Assembly (NCBI GenBank): GCA_965219565.1
Contig: OZ244780.1
Location: 434,001 to 498,000 of the forward strand
From: DAOUJI01 sp965219565
GTDB taxonomy: Bacteria > Chloroflexota > Dehalococcoidia > Lucifugimonadales > JAGWBF01
Length of the DNA stretch: 64,000 bases
Direction of reading: 5' to 3'
Shown piece by piece: positions 27,334 through 35,391 of the stretch (the first letter of the stretch is position 1; every line of letters starts with the position of its first letter). The translations under genes and the position numbers were made by a program. Under the pieces are notes generated by a model. That model searched no databases and was not told where the DNA came from. It saw nothing but the letters and a program-made list of their open reading frames with translations.

Positions 27334-28284
27334 CTAGTGGTCCCGGATGCGTTTCGGCATCTTACCCAGGGCCATCTTCAGGCCCTCGAAAGCACTGATG
27401 TCCCGGATGTATCCTATGTTCCCCTCAAGCGGCCTCGGCGAGAATCCGAAGACCTTCTCCACCGTACCCAACTCTGCCACGTTGTCTAAGCTCACCATGC
27501 CTAGCTGGTCGGTTGTGACAGGCGGCCTTGACATCATCGCCTCCATCAATTTAACCGCGGGCCGCATTGCGAACAACGGCACATGCAGCCTGAGCCTGCG
27601 AGCCCTATATGTGCGGCATATTGTGTCCACAATGTCGTTGTAAGACAGGTGGTGAGGGCCGCCAATCTCGACGGTCTCTCCCAAGGGGCCCTGCCGCTGG
27701 ACGGCAAGGGCCACGCACTTGGCCACCTCATCCACCGCGATAGGTTGGAACTTGTTGCGTCCGTTCCCCGCCACCGTCGCCACGGGAAGGGCTTTGACAA
27801 GTCCAGCCAGGGAGTTGATGAACTCGTCGCCGGGTCCGAACAGGATGGACCCCCTGATGATCGTGTAGGGGACGCCGGACTCCATCACGGCCTGCTCGCC
27901 TCTCCACTTGCTGTGTAAGTAAGGGAGTCTTGCATCTTCGACGGAGCCTATGGCCCCGACGTGGACCAGGTGCTTGACCCCCGCTTGGGCGGCGGCCCGG
28001 GCCACGTTTCTGGCTCCCCGGTGGTTGATGGCTTCGAAGGTGGACGATCCCCGCTCCCGGATGACCGCAACCAAGTGGACGACTGCGTCCACGTTGTATA
28101 GGGCTGAGCTTATTGATTCAGGGTCGCTTACGCTCCCGTAGTGCACGTCAACGCTAGTGCGTCCGAAGACATCTTCTTTTCCGGGCGTATGGACCAGGCA
28201 ACGCACCTCGACGCCCATGTCGTCCAACGCTTTGACTACGTGGCGTCCGAGGAATCCGGTGGCCCCAGTCACGAGAGCAATCAA
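27334..28284 (-). CDS. NAD(P)-binding epimerase, NDUFA9-like
   Basis: 316 residues of the atypical short-chain dehydrogenase type. Glycine motif TGATGFLGRHVVKAL at the N-terminus, then AVVHLVAVIRERG, and YLHSKWRGEQAVMESGVPYTIIRGSILFGPGDEF, in which the YxxxK-like pair is His-Ser-Lys, as in complex I NDUFA9-like proteins that bind NADPH without clear catalysis. First gene of the operon with folC and fabF; promoter at 28321-28349. Role in a quinone or sugar pathway is open. Confidence 0.8.
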   Translation of the reverse strand: MIALVTGATGFLGRHVVKALDDMGVEVRCLVHTPGKEDVFGRTSVDVHYGSVSDPESISSALYNVDAVVHLVAVIRERGSSTFEAINHRGARNVARAAAQAGVKHLVHVGAIGSVEDARLPYLHSKWRGEQAVMESGVPYTIIRGSILFGPGDEFINSLAGLVKALPVATVAGNGRNKFQPIAVDEVAKCVALAVQRQGPLGETVEIGGPHHLSYNDIVDTICRTYRARRLRLHVPLFAMRPAVKLMEAMMSRPPVTTDQLGMVSLDNVAELGTVEKVFGFSPRPLEGNIGYIRDISAFEGLKMALGKMPKRIRDH

Positions 28285-28320
28285 AACCCTATCCTCATCC
28301 GGCTAGTCTTTCCTGATTTC

Positions 28321-28349
28321 AGGCTAGCAAAGGCTTTGATGAGTGTCAA
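28321..28349 (-). promoter_or_regulatory. Promoter of the epimerase-folC-fabF operon
   Basis: Minus-strand TTGACA (28344-28349), 17-bp spacer, TAGCCT (28321-28326) with an extended TGC. The block TTTGCTAGCCTGAA is shared with the mgtE promoter. Confidence 0.65.
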
Positions 28350-28411
28350 CGACGGGAGTCGAGATGCCTGCATCGATTCAATGTCATTACCATGAAAATA
28401 GGCGACAAATG

Positions 28412-28450
28412 TCCCTTCTCCCCTGGCGGGAGAAGGTTAGGATGAGGGGG
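28412..28450. repeat. Dispersed palindrome, family R1
   Basis: CCCTTCTCCC-CTGGC-GGGAGAAGGTTAGGATGAGGG, among the most complete R1 copies. Confidence 0.65.
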
Positions 28451-28465
28451 AAAGCCAACCAGTTC

Positions 28466-28519
28466 CGTCTTTCCGGCGCAGGGCCTGCCCCGTACCCCGA
28501 TACGAGGCCGGAATCCAGG
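28466..28519. repeat. Diverged R2 palindrome with an insertion
   Basis: CGTCTTTCCGGCGCAGG begins a reverse-orientation R2 copy, and GGCCGGAATCCAGG ends it, with about 25 additional bases in the middle. Confidence 0.5.
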
Positions 28520-28651
28520 AAGTGCCATTCTTTCTTGCAAGGTTCCCCGGATTTCGGTGGAAGCCGGAGTGACAGTGCAACGTACGCCCGATTTGGCGCC
28601 CCCAAGACCGTAGGACATATCGTAGAAACGAAGCTGCATGGAACGGTTCCC

Positions 28652-28679
28652 GTAGGGGCGACTGGCCGGTCGCCCCTAC
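28652..28679. terminator. 11-bp perfect hairpin (GTAGGGGCGAC element)
   Basis: GTAGGGGCGAC, six-base loop TGGCCG, then GTCGCCCCTAC. It lies about 95 bases after the stop of mgtE and could end its transcript, though no T run follows. A partial copy (TAGGGGCG) is at about 35270. Confidence 0.5.
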
Positions 28680-28773
28680 CCATCACATCCAAGAGCAGTT
28701 ACTCGGAAGCTCACCGAGGCGCTAGCCCAACGCGAACGGCTATCGGGTGTAGAAACCAATACGCGACGGGCCG

Positions 28774-30183
28774 TTATATCAGGAAGCCGATCAGGGCCGC
28801 CGCTATCCCCAGGAAGAGCACGAATCCGACTATGTCGGTGATGGTGGTGACAATCACGGCGGCGCCGAGGGCGGGGTCCAGCTTCAGAACTCGCAGCGCT
28901 ATGGGAGTCGCCGCCCCGGCAAGGCCTGCCACAATCATGTTGCCTATCATGGCCAGGCACAGGACCACGCCCAGCATGAAGTTGCCCTTCCAGGCCCACG
29001 CCACCAGGCCCACAGCCACTCCCAGCAGCACCCCGTGGAGGATTCCCAGTCCAGCCTCCCGCACCAACAGCCTGAAGGCCCGGCGAGCCGGAAGCTCCCC
29101 CAACGCCATGCTGCGGATTACCAGGGTGAGGGTCTGGGCGCCTCCGATTCCCCCCTGCCCGGCGATGACAGGCAGGAACACGGCGAGCACCACCAGCTTT
29201 TCGATGGTGGACTCGAAGAGGCTCACGACCGCCGCCGCCAACACTGCGGTGGCCAGGTTCAGGTAGAGCCATGGCAGGCGCCGACGCATGGACGAGAAGA
29301 AGGGGTTGAACAGCCGCTCGCCGGCGATTCCGGTCATGCTGTACATGTCCTCGGTGGCTTCATCTTCAAGCACGTCCACCAGGTCCTCGGTCAGAATCAC
29401 GCCCAGCAGCCGGCTCTGCTCATCGACGACGGGCAAATAGCTCAAGTCGTACCGCTCCATGAGCCGGGCGCACTCCTCCTGGTCAGTGTCCGCCTGCACC
29501 GACACTACCTCTGGGTCCATCAGCTCACGTACCAGTGAGCCAGGGCGCGCCAAAGCCAGAGTAACCAGCCCCAATGACCCCACCAGCCTCCGGTCTTCGT
29601 TCACCACGAGGATGGAACCCACGTCCTCAACCCTTGGGCCGAATATCCTGACGGAGTCCAAGGCGATGTCGGCGGTGGCCCCGGCCCGTATGGACAGGAA
29701 CTCAGGAGTCATCAGCCCCCCGGCGGTCTCGTCGGAATAGCCCAGCAGCAGGGCCACCTCATCCCGGTCTTCCATCGCCTCCAGGGTTTCCTGCAACTGC
29801 TCCTCAGGGAGATGCTTGAGGAAGTCCACGGCAACGTCGGGGGCCGTCTGGTCCAGCGCAGCCGATAGTACGGCAGTCTCCATGCCGCCGAACACCTCGA
29901 CGGCCTCTTCGGGTTCCATGTGCTCCAGCAAACCCGCGGCGACTTCCGGGGTCATGGACCTGAGGAATTCTTCCTGCTGCCCGCCGCGCAGTTCACCGAT
30001 CAACTCCGCCTGGTCTGCGGGGCGCAGGTCCATAAAGAGGGTCAAGGCAGAGGCGAAGTCGTTCGCGGCCAGGTTCGCCCGCACCTGGGCCATGAGGCCC
30101 TCGGCCCGCTCGATGATGTCGGGAACCCCACGAGTGTCACTGGCTCGTCCTGGATGTTCGAGGTGGTCTTGTGGATGCTCCAT
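28774..30183 (-). CDS. mgtE: Magnesium transporter MgtE
   Basis: 469 residues from ATG 30183 (AAGAG site); the frame is open upstream to 30303 but those residues are not family-like. Domain order: MgtE N helical-bundle (SALTLFMDLRPADQAELIGEL...), two CBS domains that sense Mg2+ (around 140-260), a linker helix and five transmembrane helices. GERLFNPFFSSMRRRLPWL leads into the first helix, and AGQGGIGGAQTLTLVIRSMALGE belongs to the ion path. It imports Mg2+ through the cytoplasmic membrane. Promoter at 30308-30337; no known Mg-responsive riboswitch is visible in the leader. Confidence 0.93.
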   Translation of the reverse strand: MEHPQDHLEHPGRASDTRGVPDIIERAEGLMAQVRANLAANDFASALTLFMDLRPADQAELIGELRGGQQEEFLRSMTPEVAAGLLEHMEPEEAVEVFGGMETAVLSAALDQTAPDVAVDFLKHLPEEQLQETLEAMEDRDEVALLLGYSDETAGGLMTPEFLSIRAGATADIALDSVRIFGPRVEDVGSILVVNEDRRLVGSLGLVTLALARPGSLVRELMDPEVVSVQADTDQEECARLMERYDLSYLPVVDEQSRLLGVILTEDLVDVLEDEATEDMYSMTGIAGERLFNPFFSSMRRRLPWLYLNLATAVLAAAVVSLFESTIEKLVVLAVFLPVIAGQGGIGGAQTLTLVIRSMALGELPARRAFRLLVREAGLGILHGVLLGVAVGLVAWAWKGNFMLGVVLCLAMIGNMIVAGLAGAATPIALRVLKLDPALGAAVIVTTITDIVGFVLFLGIAAALIGFLI

Positions 30184-30307
30184 GACTCTTTTCGCGTCGA
30201 CGCTACGCGTGTTGCGCGGCTGAAAATGGACGTAGCCGGTCCGCTGCCGGTTAATCTGAAGCGCTAAGTCCCTGTGATGTGGAATCGCGTTGACTGGGGA
30301 CAAATTC

Positions 30308-30337
30308 AGGCTAGCAAACCTGTTGGAAAGGTGTCAA
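30308..30337 (-). promoter_or_regulatory. Promoter of mgtE
   Basis: Minus-strand TTGACA (30332-30337), 18-bp spacer, TAGCCT (30308-30313) with extended TGC, giving a leader of about 120 bases. Confidence 0.65.
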
Positions 30338-30419
30338 TCCAATCCGTGCCGGGCTTGGGGGTTTTAGGTCAGCCACCCTCACCCAACCATCTCCCGTTAA
30401 AGGCGATGGGGCAACGTCT

Positions 30420-30515
30420 TTACGGTCGGTCCAGGTTCACCGCCTCGTCGGGGATGTGCTCCCGCAACACCAGCAAGTTGTCCCCGTAGTAGAGCGCGTT
30501 GCGTATGTGTGTCAC
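30420..30515 (-). pseudogene. N-terminal stub of a site-specific DNA methyltransferase
   Basis: From a GTG at 30515 the frame reads THIRNALYYGDNLLVLREH, then IPDEAVNL, and hits a stop after DRP. The first segment is the start of type III-like adenine methyltransferases (NxLYYGDNLxxLRxxIxDESVDL), where the catalytic DPPF motif would follow within a few residues. It is lost here, with a dispersed repeat following directly. Only about 28 codons of the gene remain. Confidence 0.6.
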
Positions 30516-30540
30516 CTGCCACGACTGAGTGCGGGGCTCC

Positions 30541-31203
30541 CTACCTGAGGGTGCCGGACCTTCTAAACAGCAACTCGTCCTGATAGTCCCGTAGATAATC
30601 AATCCCGGGATTCCAACCAAAACGGTGGAACAGTTCGGCAACTGGCTTCAAAGCCAGTTCTCTGGTTTTCGTAACCAAGTCCAGAGTTGAGAGGTCTACT
30701 TTATACTGCACGTCTGTGTTAGCTTCGTCTGTTAATTGGAAGAGGCTGGCTCCAACCTTAAGTGGACGATCGATTCCAGCCAATGTAACGTCCAAGTGCA
30801 TCCAATCGTCACCAGCGTGACTATGGGACAACCGGGCCGCGAATTCGAAAATTTCACTGAAGCTGACTACAAGTGACATCGGATCCAGTGGTTGGCATTT
30901 GTTGTGATTAGGCACCCTGCTTTTGTAACAGACGAACTGCCCGCTTTGATAGAACCTCCATAGTTCAACTATTTCCCAAATTTCGGATTCTTTTTCTTGA
31001 CCTATCCAGTCAATACCCTCATCGACCTGGGCAGAACTGTCTACGTTGGGGAAAGGTAATGGGTTGCCGAACTGCACGTAAGTTTTTTCCAGGATGTGAA
31101 GCAGGTCAGACTTGTCTGCGACTCGATTCTCATCAAAAGCGCAAGGCCGTACAACTATTTTCCAATGTCTGAGGGTCTGAATTTTTTTCAGGAGTCTACT
31201 CAC
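30541..31203 (-). CDS. Protein of unknown function, coupled to the AlbA_2/Schlafen gene
   Basis: 220 residues, no recognised domain, tryptophan- and acidic-rich, soluble. It starts with a GTG that overlaps the stop of the upstream AlbA_2 frame (GTGA), so its translation depends on that gene. The N-terminal RLLKKIQTLRHWKIVVRP and a C-terminal SLFQLTDEANTDVQYKVDL segment suggest an alpha/beta protein. AT content is higher than in the flanking metabolic genes, in line with an accessory origin. It probably acts with the AlbA_2 protein as a C-terminal partner. Confidence 0.6.
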   Translation of the reverse strand: MSRLLKKIQTLRHWKIVVRPCAFDENRVADKSDLLHILEKTYVQFGNPLPFPNVDSSAQVDEGIDWIGQEKESEIWEIVELWRFYQSGQFVCYKSRVPNHNKCQPLDPMSLVVSFSEIFEFAARLSHSHAGDDWMHLDVTLAGIDRPLKVGASLFQLTDEANTDVQYKVDLSTLDLVTKTRELALKPVAELFHRFGWNPGIDYLRDYQDELLFRRSGTLR

Positions 31204-31796
31204 TGTAAGTCACCTATCTGCTCATCAAAGCGTTCTTCGTCCGTCAGCGGAATTTCTACTTGGACACGAATCAGCCCTAACCGTTCGGCCCGAGCAATAT
31301 ATTGGATTACCCCCTTGTCTATAGCGAGATTAAGCAAGTCTCGCATCTCCGTCTGAGTCGGTATCTCAGTAGTCTCCGGCTTACGGTGGGTTCTCACATA
31401 GCAAGCTCCGGGCTTCAGAACGCCATCATAAGGTTTCTTGCACAGGACCGGAATGTTGGAGAACTCTTCCACTTGGAGGACTACATAACTGCCTCCATTC
31501 TACTCCTTCACTTCCAGCTCAAAGGTGACACTAGGGTCGGCGTGGGCGGCGATTTGGTCGGCCACATGGTCGTAGACCCATGTGCTCAGATCGTCGTCAT
31601 TGAGGCCAATAGGTTCACCATCATCTTTTACGCCTATTATGACCGTACCGCCGTCACGCCTGTTCGACATGCCCAATACCGCTTTAACTACCTGTGCAGC
31701 AAGTCGGTTATTCGATAAACGCCCCGGTCCCTTGAATTCAATTCCCGCTGTCTCCTGCCCTGACGTCAGTATGGCGGCGAATTCCTCATCGGTCAT
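31200..31796 (-). pseudogene. Schlafen/AlbA_2-type DNA-binding protein with in-frame amber codon
   Basis: One continuous frame of 199 codons broken only by a TAG at 31500-31502. Before it lies an AlbA_2 (Schlafen) domain: ETAGIEFKGPG, then LAAQVVKAVLGMSNRRDGGTVIIGV. After it the same frame carries on sensibly: NGGSYVVLQVEEFSNIPVL, PGACYVRTHRKPE, EMRDLLNLAI. These are the strands and tail that normally complete an AlbA_2 protein. So the gene has a nonsense mutation, or the amber codon is read through. An alternative restart is the GTG at 31472. AlbA_2 proteins bind nucleic acids and are common in accessory and defence loci. Confidence 0.7.
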
Positions 31797-31870
31797 AGGC
31801 GCCCCGCCAAGGCTTTATCAAGGACGCGGGCGTCGGCAAAAAGGGCGGTTACTTGTTCTGTTTCCAGCAT
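31793..31870 (-). CDS. Small ORF upstream of the AlbA_2 gene (25 aa)
   Basis: ATG at 31870 with a GGAGA site; encodes MLETEQVTALFADARVLDKA and five more residues. The stop overlaps the ATG of the AlbA_2 gene (ATGA), a coupling arrangement. It may be a leader peptide or the end of an eroded gene. No homology is recognised. Confidence 0.4.
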   Translation of the reverse strand: MLETEQVTALFADARVLDKALAGRL

Positions 31871-31980
31871 GATGTCTCCGGGAAATCGTGGGTAAGTTCA
31901 ATTCTACCATGCCTATCGAGACGGACATGGCAGTCTGCCGGTAGCTGGGCTGTTCGAGAACCGGGGAAGCTACGCCTGGG

Positions 31981-33111
31981 CTAGTTTGTGCGGACGCGCC
32001 AGAGTGTGTTGGACTCCCCGTCCGCTAAGCCCCCGAATACGTAGAGGGTGTTCTCGCCGCTCAGGTAGACCGATGCATGATTGCTGAGAAGGCCCGGCGC
32101 TCCACCAGAGCCCAGGTCGGTCCAGCCGTCGGCGGCGGAGTAGGCCCAGAGGTCGTCCCTTTTGCCCTGGGTGCTAAGCCCCCCGTACAGGAAGAACTCT
32201 CCGGAGTCGGAATCTCCCGCCAGGGACAGGTTGAAGCGGGGCAGAGGGGCTGGCTCGCCCGGCTCGGCCTCTGTCCAAGCGCCCGAACCCACGTCGAACT
32301 TCCACAGGTCTCCCAGGATGGGCACTACGTTGGACTGGCCGCCGAACAGGACCAGCTGGCCGGAAGTTCCGTCGAAGAAGCACTGGTGCAGGCAGCGTTT
32401 GACGGGACGGTCTCCCGACGGCGACAAGTCCGTCCAGGACTCCGTCTCAAGGTTGAAGCTCCAGGTGTCGTCGAAGCGGCCGGAGTTAGTGAACCCGTGG
32501 GAGATATAGAACACATCGTTGTCGGCGTCGTAACCGGAGCAGGAACCGTACCGGGTGACGGGCAGGTCTCCTTCCGTCTCTAGCTCCTCCCACTGTCCAG
32601 TGGCCGGGTCGTAAGACCAGGTGTCGTTGAAGAACGTGGTCCCGGCCTGGCCGCTGAATACGACCATACGGCTGCGCTTCACGTCGAACACGGCCAAGTG
32701 CCCGAAACGGGGTGAAGGCCCGTCTGCCTCCACTTCCGTCCACATGCGGGTTTGGAGGTTGAAGCTCCATAGGTCGTTCAAAGGTTGTGCTTTTTCACGT
32801 CCGCCAAATAAGAGCAAGGTTGAGTTGGCCGAGTCGTAGACCAGGGTGGAGTCCTTGCGGGGCGACGGCCTCGGCCCCGACTTGGGTCCGGCAGGCATAA
32901 CCTCCTCCCAGGCTGGACCGCCGGTCATGGCTGGCGCCTCGGTGGGAGGGACTGTGGGAGCGGCGGTTGCAGTTGGGGTTGGCGGGACCGCAGTGGGAGT
33001 TGCTGTGGGAGCCGCACCTCCACAGGCCGTCATGAACAGCGCCAGCACCGCCAGGCAGGTGGCCCACGTCGCCGTCCGCAGTAGGACGCCCCTAGCCCTC
33101 GTCGTCGGCAT
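31981..33111 (-). CDS. Kelch-repeat lipoprotein
   Basis: 376 residues. Lipoprotein signal peptide with lipobox FMTAC (Cys30), then a Thr/Pro/Ala-rich linker of about 35 residues, and a propeller of Kelch/galactose-oxidase-like repeats (LLLFGGREKAQPLNDLWSF, MVVFSGQAGTTFFNDTWSY, LVLFGGQSN..GDLWKF, FFLYGGLSTQGKRDDLWAY, LYVFGG). It is predicted to be tethered outside the membrane and to bind a ligand or protein; there are no signs of catalytic residues. The start overlaps the acs stop by 20 bases, so it is co-transcribed with acs. Confidence 0.85.
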   Translation of the reverse strand: MPTTRARGVLLRTATWATCLAVLALFMTACGGAAPTATPTAVPPTPTATAAPTVPPTEAPAMTGGPAWEEVMPAGPKSGPRPSPRKDSTLVYDSANSTLLLFGGREKAQPLNDLWSFNLQTRMWTEVEADGPSPRFGHLAVFDVKRSRMVVFSGQAGTTFFNDTWSYDPATGQWEELETEGDLPVTRYGSCSGYDADNDVFYISHGFTNSGRFDDTWSFNLETESWTDLSPSGDRPVKRCLHQCFFDGTSGQLVLFGGQSNVVPILGDLWKFDVGSGAWTEAEPGEPAPLPRFNLSLAGDSDSGEFFLYGGLSTQGKRDDLWAYSAADGWTDLGSGGAPGLLSNHASVYLSGENTLYVFGGLADGESNTLWRVRTN

Positions 33112-35047
33112 ACTGCTCCTTCAGCGACTCCACCACCGCCGGGTCGGCCAGCGTTGTGGTATCGCCCAAGGCCCTGCCCTCCGCCACGTCCCTTAGAAGG
33201 CGGCGCATGATTTTGCCGCTCCGAGTCTTGGGCAGCTCGGCGGTGAAGAATATGTCGTCCGGGCGGGCGATGGCGCCGATCTTGGTGGTCACGTGGCCCT
33301 TCAGCTCCCTGATTAGGTCTTCAGAGCCCTCGACGCTCTCTTTCAAGGTCACGAAAGCCACTACGGCCTGTCCCTTGATCTCGTGGCTCTTGCCGATGGA
33401 CGCCGCTTCCGCCACGGCTTCGTGGTCCACCAGAGCCGACTCCACCTCCATTGTGGAGATGCGGTGGGCGGACACGTTTATTACGTCGTCCACCCGGCCC
33501 AGCAGCCAGAAGTACCCCTCCTCGTCCATCCTAGCGCCGTCTCCGGTGAAGTAGACGTTGGGGTATTTGGACCAGTATTGCTCCACGTACCTGTCTGGAT
33601 CGCCGTAAATCGTGCGCAGCATGGCCGGCCAGGGCCGTTTGAGCACCAGGTAGCCGCCCTGGTTGGCCCCCACGGGGTCCCCCTTCTCGTCCACTACCTC
33701 CGCCAGGACTCCCGGGAAGGGTTTTGAGGCCGAGGCGGGCTTCAGGGTCGTGATTCCCGGCAGAGGCGTTATAAGAATCATCCCCGTTTCAGTCTGCCAC
33801 CAGGTGTCCACGATGGGGCAGCGGCCTCCGCCGATGTTCTCGTGGTACCACATCCACGCCTCGGGGTTGATGGGTTCTCCGACGCTTCCCAGCAGGCGCA
33901 GAGAGGTGAGGTCGTGCTTCCTGGGGTATTCCTCTCCCCAACGCATGAAGCTGCGGATGGCCGTGGGAGCCGTGTAGCAGATGGTGGCGCCGTACTTCTC
34001 GATGATGGCCCAGAAACGGTCACGGTCGGGGTAGTCGGGAGAACCCTCGTACATAATCGACGTGGCGCCGTTGGCCAGAGGCCCGTAGACGATGTAGCTG
34101 TGCCCGGTTATCCAGCCGATGTCAGCGGTGCACCAGTATACGTCGTCCTCCTTCAGGTCGAAGACCCACTTGGTTGTGGCGTAGGTCCCCAGAAGGTATC
34201 CGGCGGTGGTGTGGACTATGCCTTTGGGCTTGCCCGTAGTGCCGCTGGTGTAGAGCAGGAAGAGAAGGTCCTCCGAGTCCATCGGCTCAGGGTCGCACTT
34301 CAGCGGCTGGTCGGCCACCAGGTCATGCCACCAAATATCCCTGCCGTCCACCATCTGGTCGTCGGCTGTGCCTGTGCGCCTGACCACCACCACGTGCTCC
34401 ACGGTGGGCGCTCCGTCCAGGGACTCGTCGGCGTTCTTCTTCAGGGGAATGACGTTGCCACGTCGGTAGCCTCCATCGGAGGTGATGAGCGCCTTGGCCT
34501 CGGAGTCGTTGATACGGTCTCTGAGGGATTCGGAGCTGAATCCGCCAAAGACGATGCTGTGGGGCGCGCCGATGCGTGCGCAGGCCAGCATGGCGATGGC
34601 CAACTCAGGGACCATGGGCAGGTAAATGGTGACCCGGTCACCCTTGCCGATTCCAAGGCTCTTGAGGCCGTTGGCGAACTTGCACACCTCACGGTACAGG
34701 TCCCAGTAGGTGTAGACCTGCCAGTCGCCGGGCTCACCTTCCCAGATGATGGCTGCCTTGTTGCGGCGGGCGGTGGTCAGATGGCGGTCAAGGCAGTTGT
34801 AGGAGACGTTGATTTGGCCGCCCTGAAACCACTTGACGTGAGGAGGGTCCCAGTCCAGGACCTGGTCCCATTTCTTGAACCAGTCCAACTCCTCTGCGAA
34901 CCTAGCCCAGAAGCCCTCGAAGTCGGCTTCCGCCTCGTCGTATACGTCCGTCGTTTTGACGGTGGCGGCGCTGGCAAAGCCCTCCGGGGGAGGAAAGCGC
35001 CTGTCCTCCTGAAGCAGTGCATCGATGCCGCCTGTGCTCTCGACCAT
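33092..35047 (-). CDS. acs: Acetyl-CoA synthetase (acetate--CoA ligase, AMP-forming)
   Basis: 651 residues from ATG 35047 with an AAGGAGGG site; ATG 35071 is less likely. It makes acetyl-CoA from acetate and ATP via acetyl-AMP. Adenylate-forming motifs: LLYTSGTTGKPKGIVHTTAGY, WWQTETGMILITPLPG, YFTGDGARMDEEGYFWLLGR, and the C-terminal PKTRSGKIMRRLLRD whose Lys is the usual acetylation site. Size and N-terminal ACAS segment (DFEGFWARFAEELDWF, KWFQGGQINVSYNCLDRH) are typical. It has its own promoter at 35098-35126. Confidence 0.95.
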   Translation of the reverse strand: MVESTGGIDALLQEDRRFPPPEGFASAATVKTTDVYDEAEADFEGFWARFAEELDWFKKWDQVLDWDPPHVKWFQGGQINVSYNCLDRHLTTARRNKAAIIWEGEPGDWQVYTYWDLYREVCKFANGLKSLGIGKGDRVTIYLPMVPELAIAMLACARIGAPHSIVFGGFSSESLRDRINDSEAKALITSDGGYRRGNVIPLKKNADESLDGAPTVEHVVVVRRTGTADDQMVDGRDIWWHDLVADQPLKCDPEPMDSEDLLFLLYTSGTTGKPKGIVHTTAGYLLGTYATTKWVFDLKEDDVYWCTADIGWITGHSYIVYGPLANGATSIMYEGSPDYPDRDRFWAIIEKYGATICYTAPTAIRSFMRWGEEYPRKHDLTSLRLLGSVGEPINPEAWMWYHENIGGGRCPIVDTWWQTETGMILITPLPGITTLKPASASKPFPGVLAEVVDEKGDPVGANQGGYLVLKRPWPAMLRTIYGDPDRYVEQYWSKYPNVYFTGDGARMDEEGYFWLLGRVDDVINVSAHRISTMEVESALVDHEAVAEAASIGKSHEIKGQAVVAFVTLKESVEGSEDLIRELKGHVTTKIGAIARPDDIFFTAELPKTRSGKIMRRLLRDVAEGRALGDTTTLADPAVVESLKEQYADDEG

Positions 35048-35097
35048 GGGCGCCCTCCTTAGAGATGCCAAGCTTTTTCAGCCTGAGATTCACGGAA

Positions 35098-35126
35098 TTA
35101 TTAGCACAACGCTCCCAACTTGTAAA
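35098..35126 (-). promoter_or_regulatory. Promoter of acs
   Basis: Minus-strand TTTACA (35121-35126), 17-bp spacer, TAATAA (35098-35103) with extended TGC; about 50 bases before the start codon. Confidence 0.65.
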
Positions 35127-35160
35127 CGACCGGCCTACTTCCCGTGAAGACCTTGGCAAC

Positions 35161-35196
35161 CCCCCCTCCTTCCGGGAGAGGGTTGGGGTGAGGGCG
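35161..35196. repeat. Dispersed palindrome, family R1
   Basis: CCCCCCTCCTTCCGGGAGAGGGTTGGGGTGAGGG; the left arm is damaged. Confidence 0.55.
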
Positions 35197-35220
35197 GCTC
35201 CCTGCTTTAGAGAAGACCCT

Positions 35221-35246
35221 GGATTCCGGCCTGCGCCGGAAAGACG
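35221..35246. repeat. Dispersed palindrome, family R2
   Basis: GGATTCCGGC-CTGC-GCCGGAA then AGACG, identical over this core to the copy at 11998-12023. Confidence 0.65.
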
Positions 35247-35391
35247 GGAGAAGGCCCGCACCTTGTCGTAGGGGCGTCCCTCGTGGGCGCCCGTTCACGT
35301 AGAGCGACTTAGTTCAAGAGGCAATTAAATAGACACGACCGGAGAATTGGGGTATGTTAATCTGGAAAAAACCCATTGTGGAAGGCATGAT

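Larger units (their letters stand above)
28285..28773. other. Intergenic region with promoter and several palindromes
   Basis: Between the epimerase gene and mgtE. It contains the epimerase promoter, an R1 palindrome (28412-28450), a diverged R2 copy (28466-28519) and an 11-bp perfect hairpin (28652-28679). No protein gene is seen. Confidence 0.7.
35048..35391. other. Intergenic region between acs and the DtxR-type gene
   Basis: Divergent spacer of about 340 bases. It holds the acs promoter, an R1 and an R2 palindrome side by side and a partial GTAGGGGCG element. No gene is seen. Confidence 0.7.

Noticed and set aside
28376..29266. Long plus-strand ORFs opposite mgtE
   Set aside because: They are antisense shadows with arginine/alanine-rich, low-complexity content; the minus strand encodes a clear MgtE.
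31500..31502. TAG as a pyrrolysine codon
   Set aside because: There is no sign of a methylamine methyltransferase or a Pyl insertion element; nonsense mutation is simpler.
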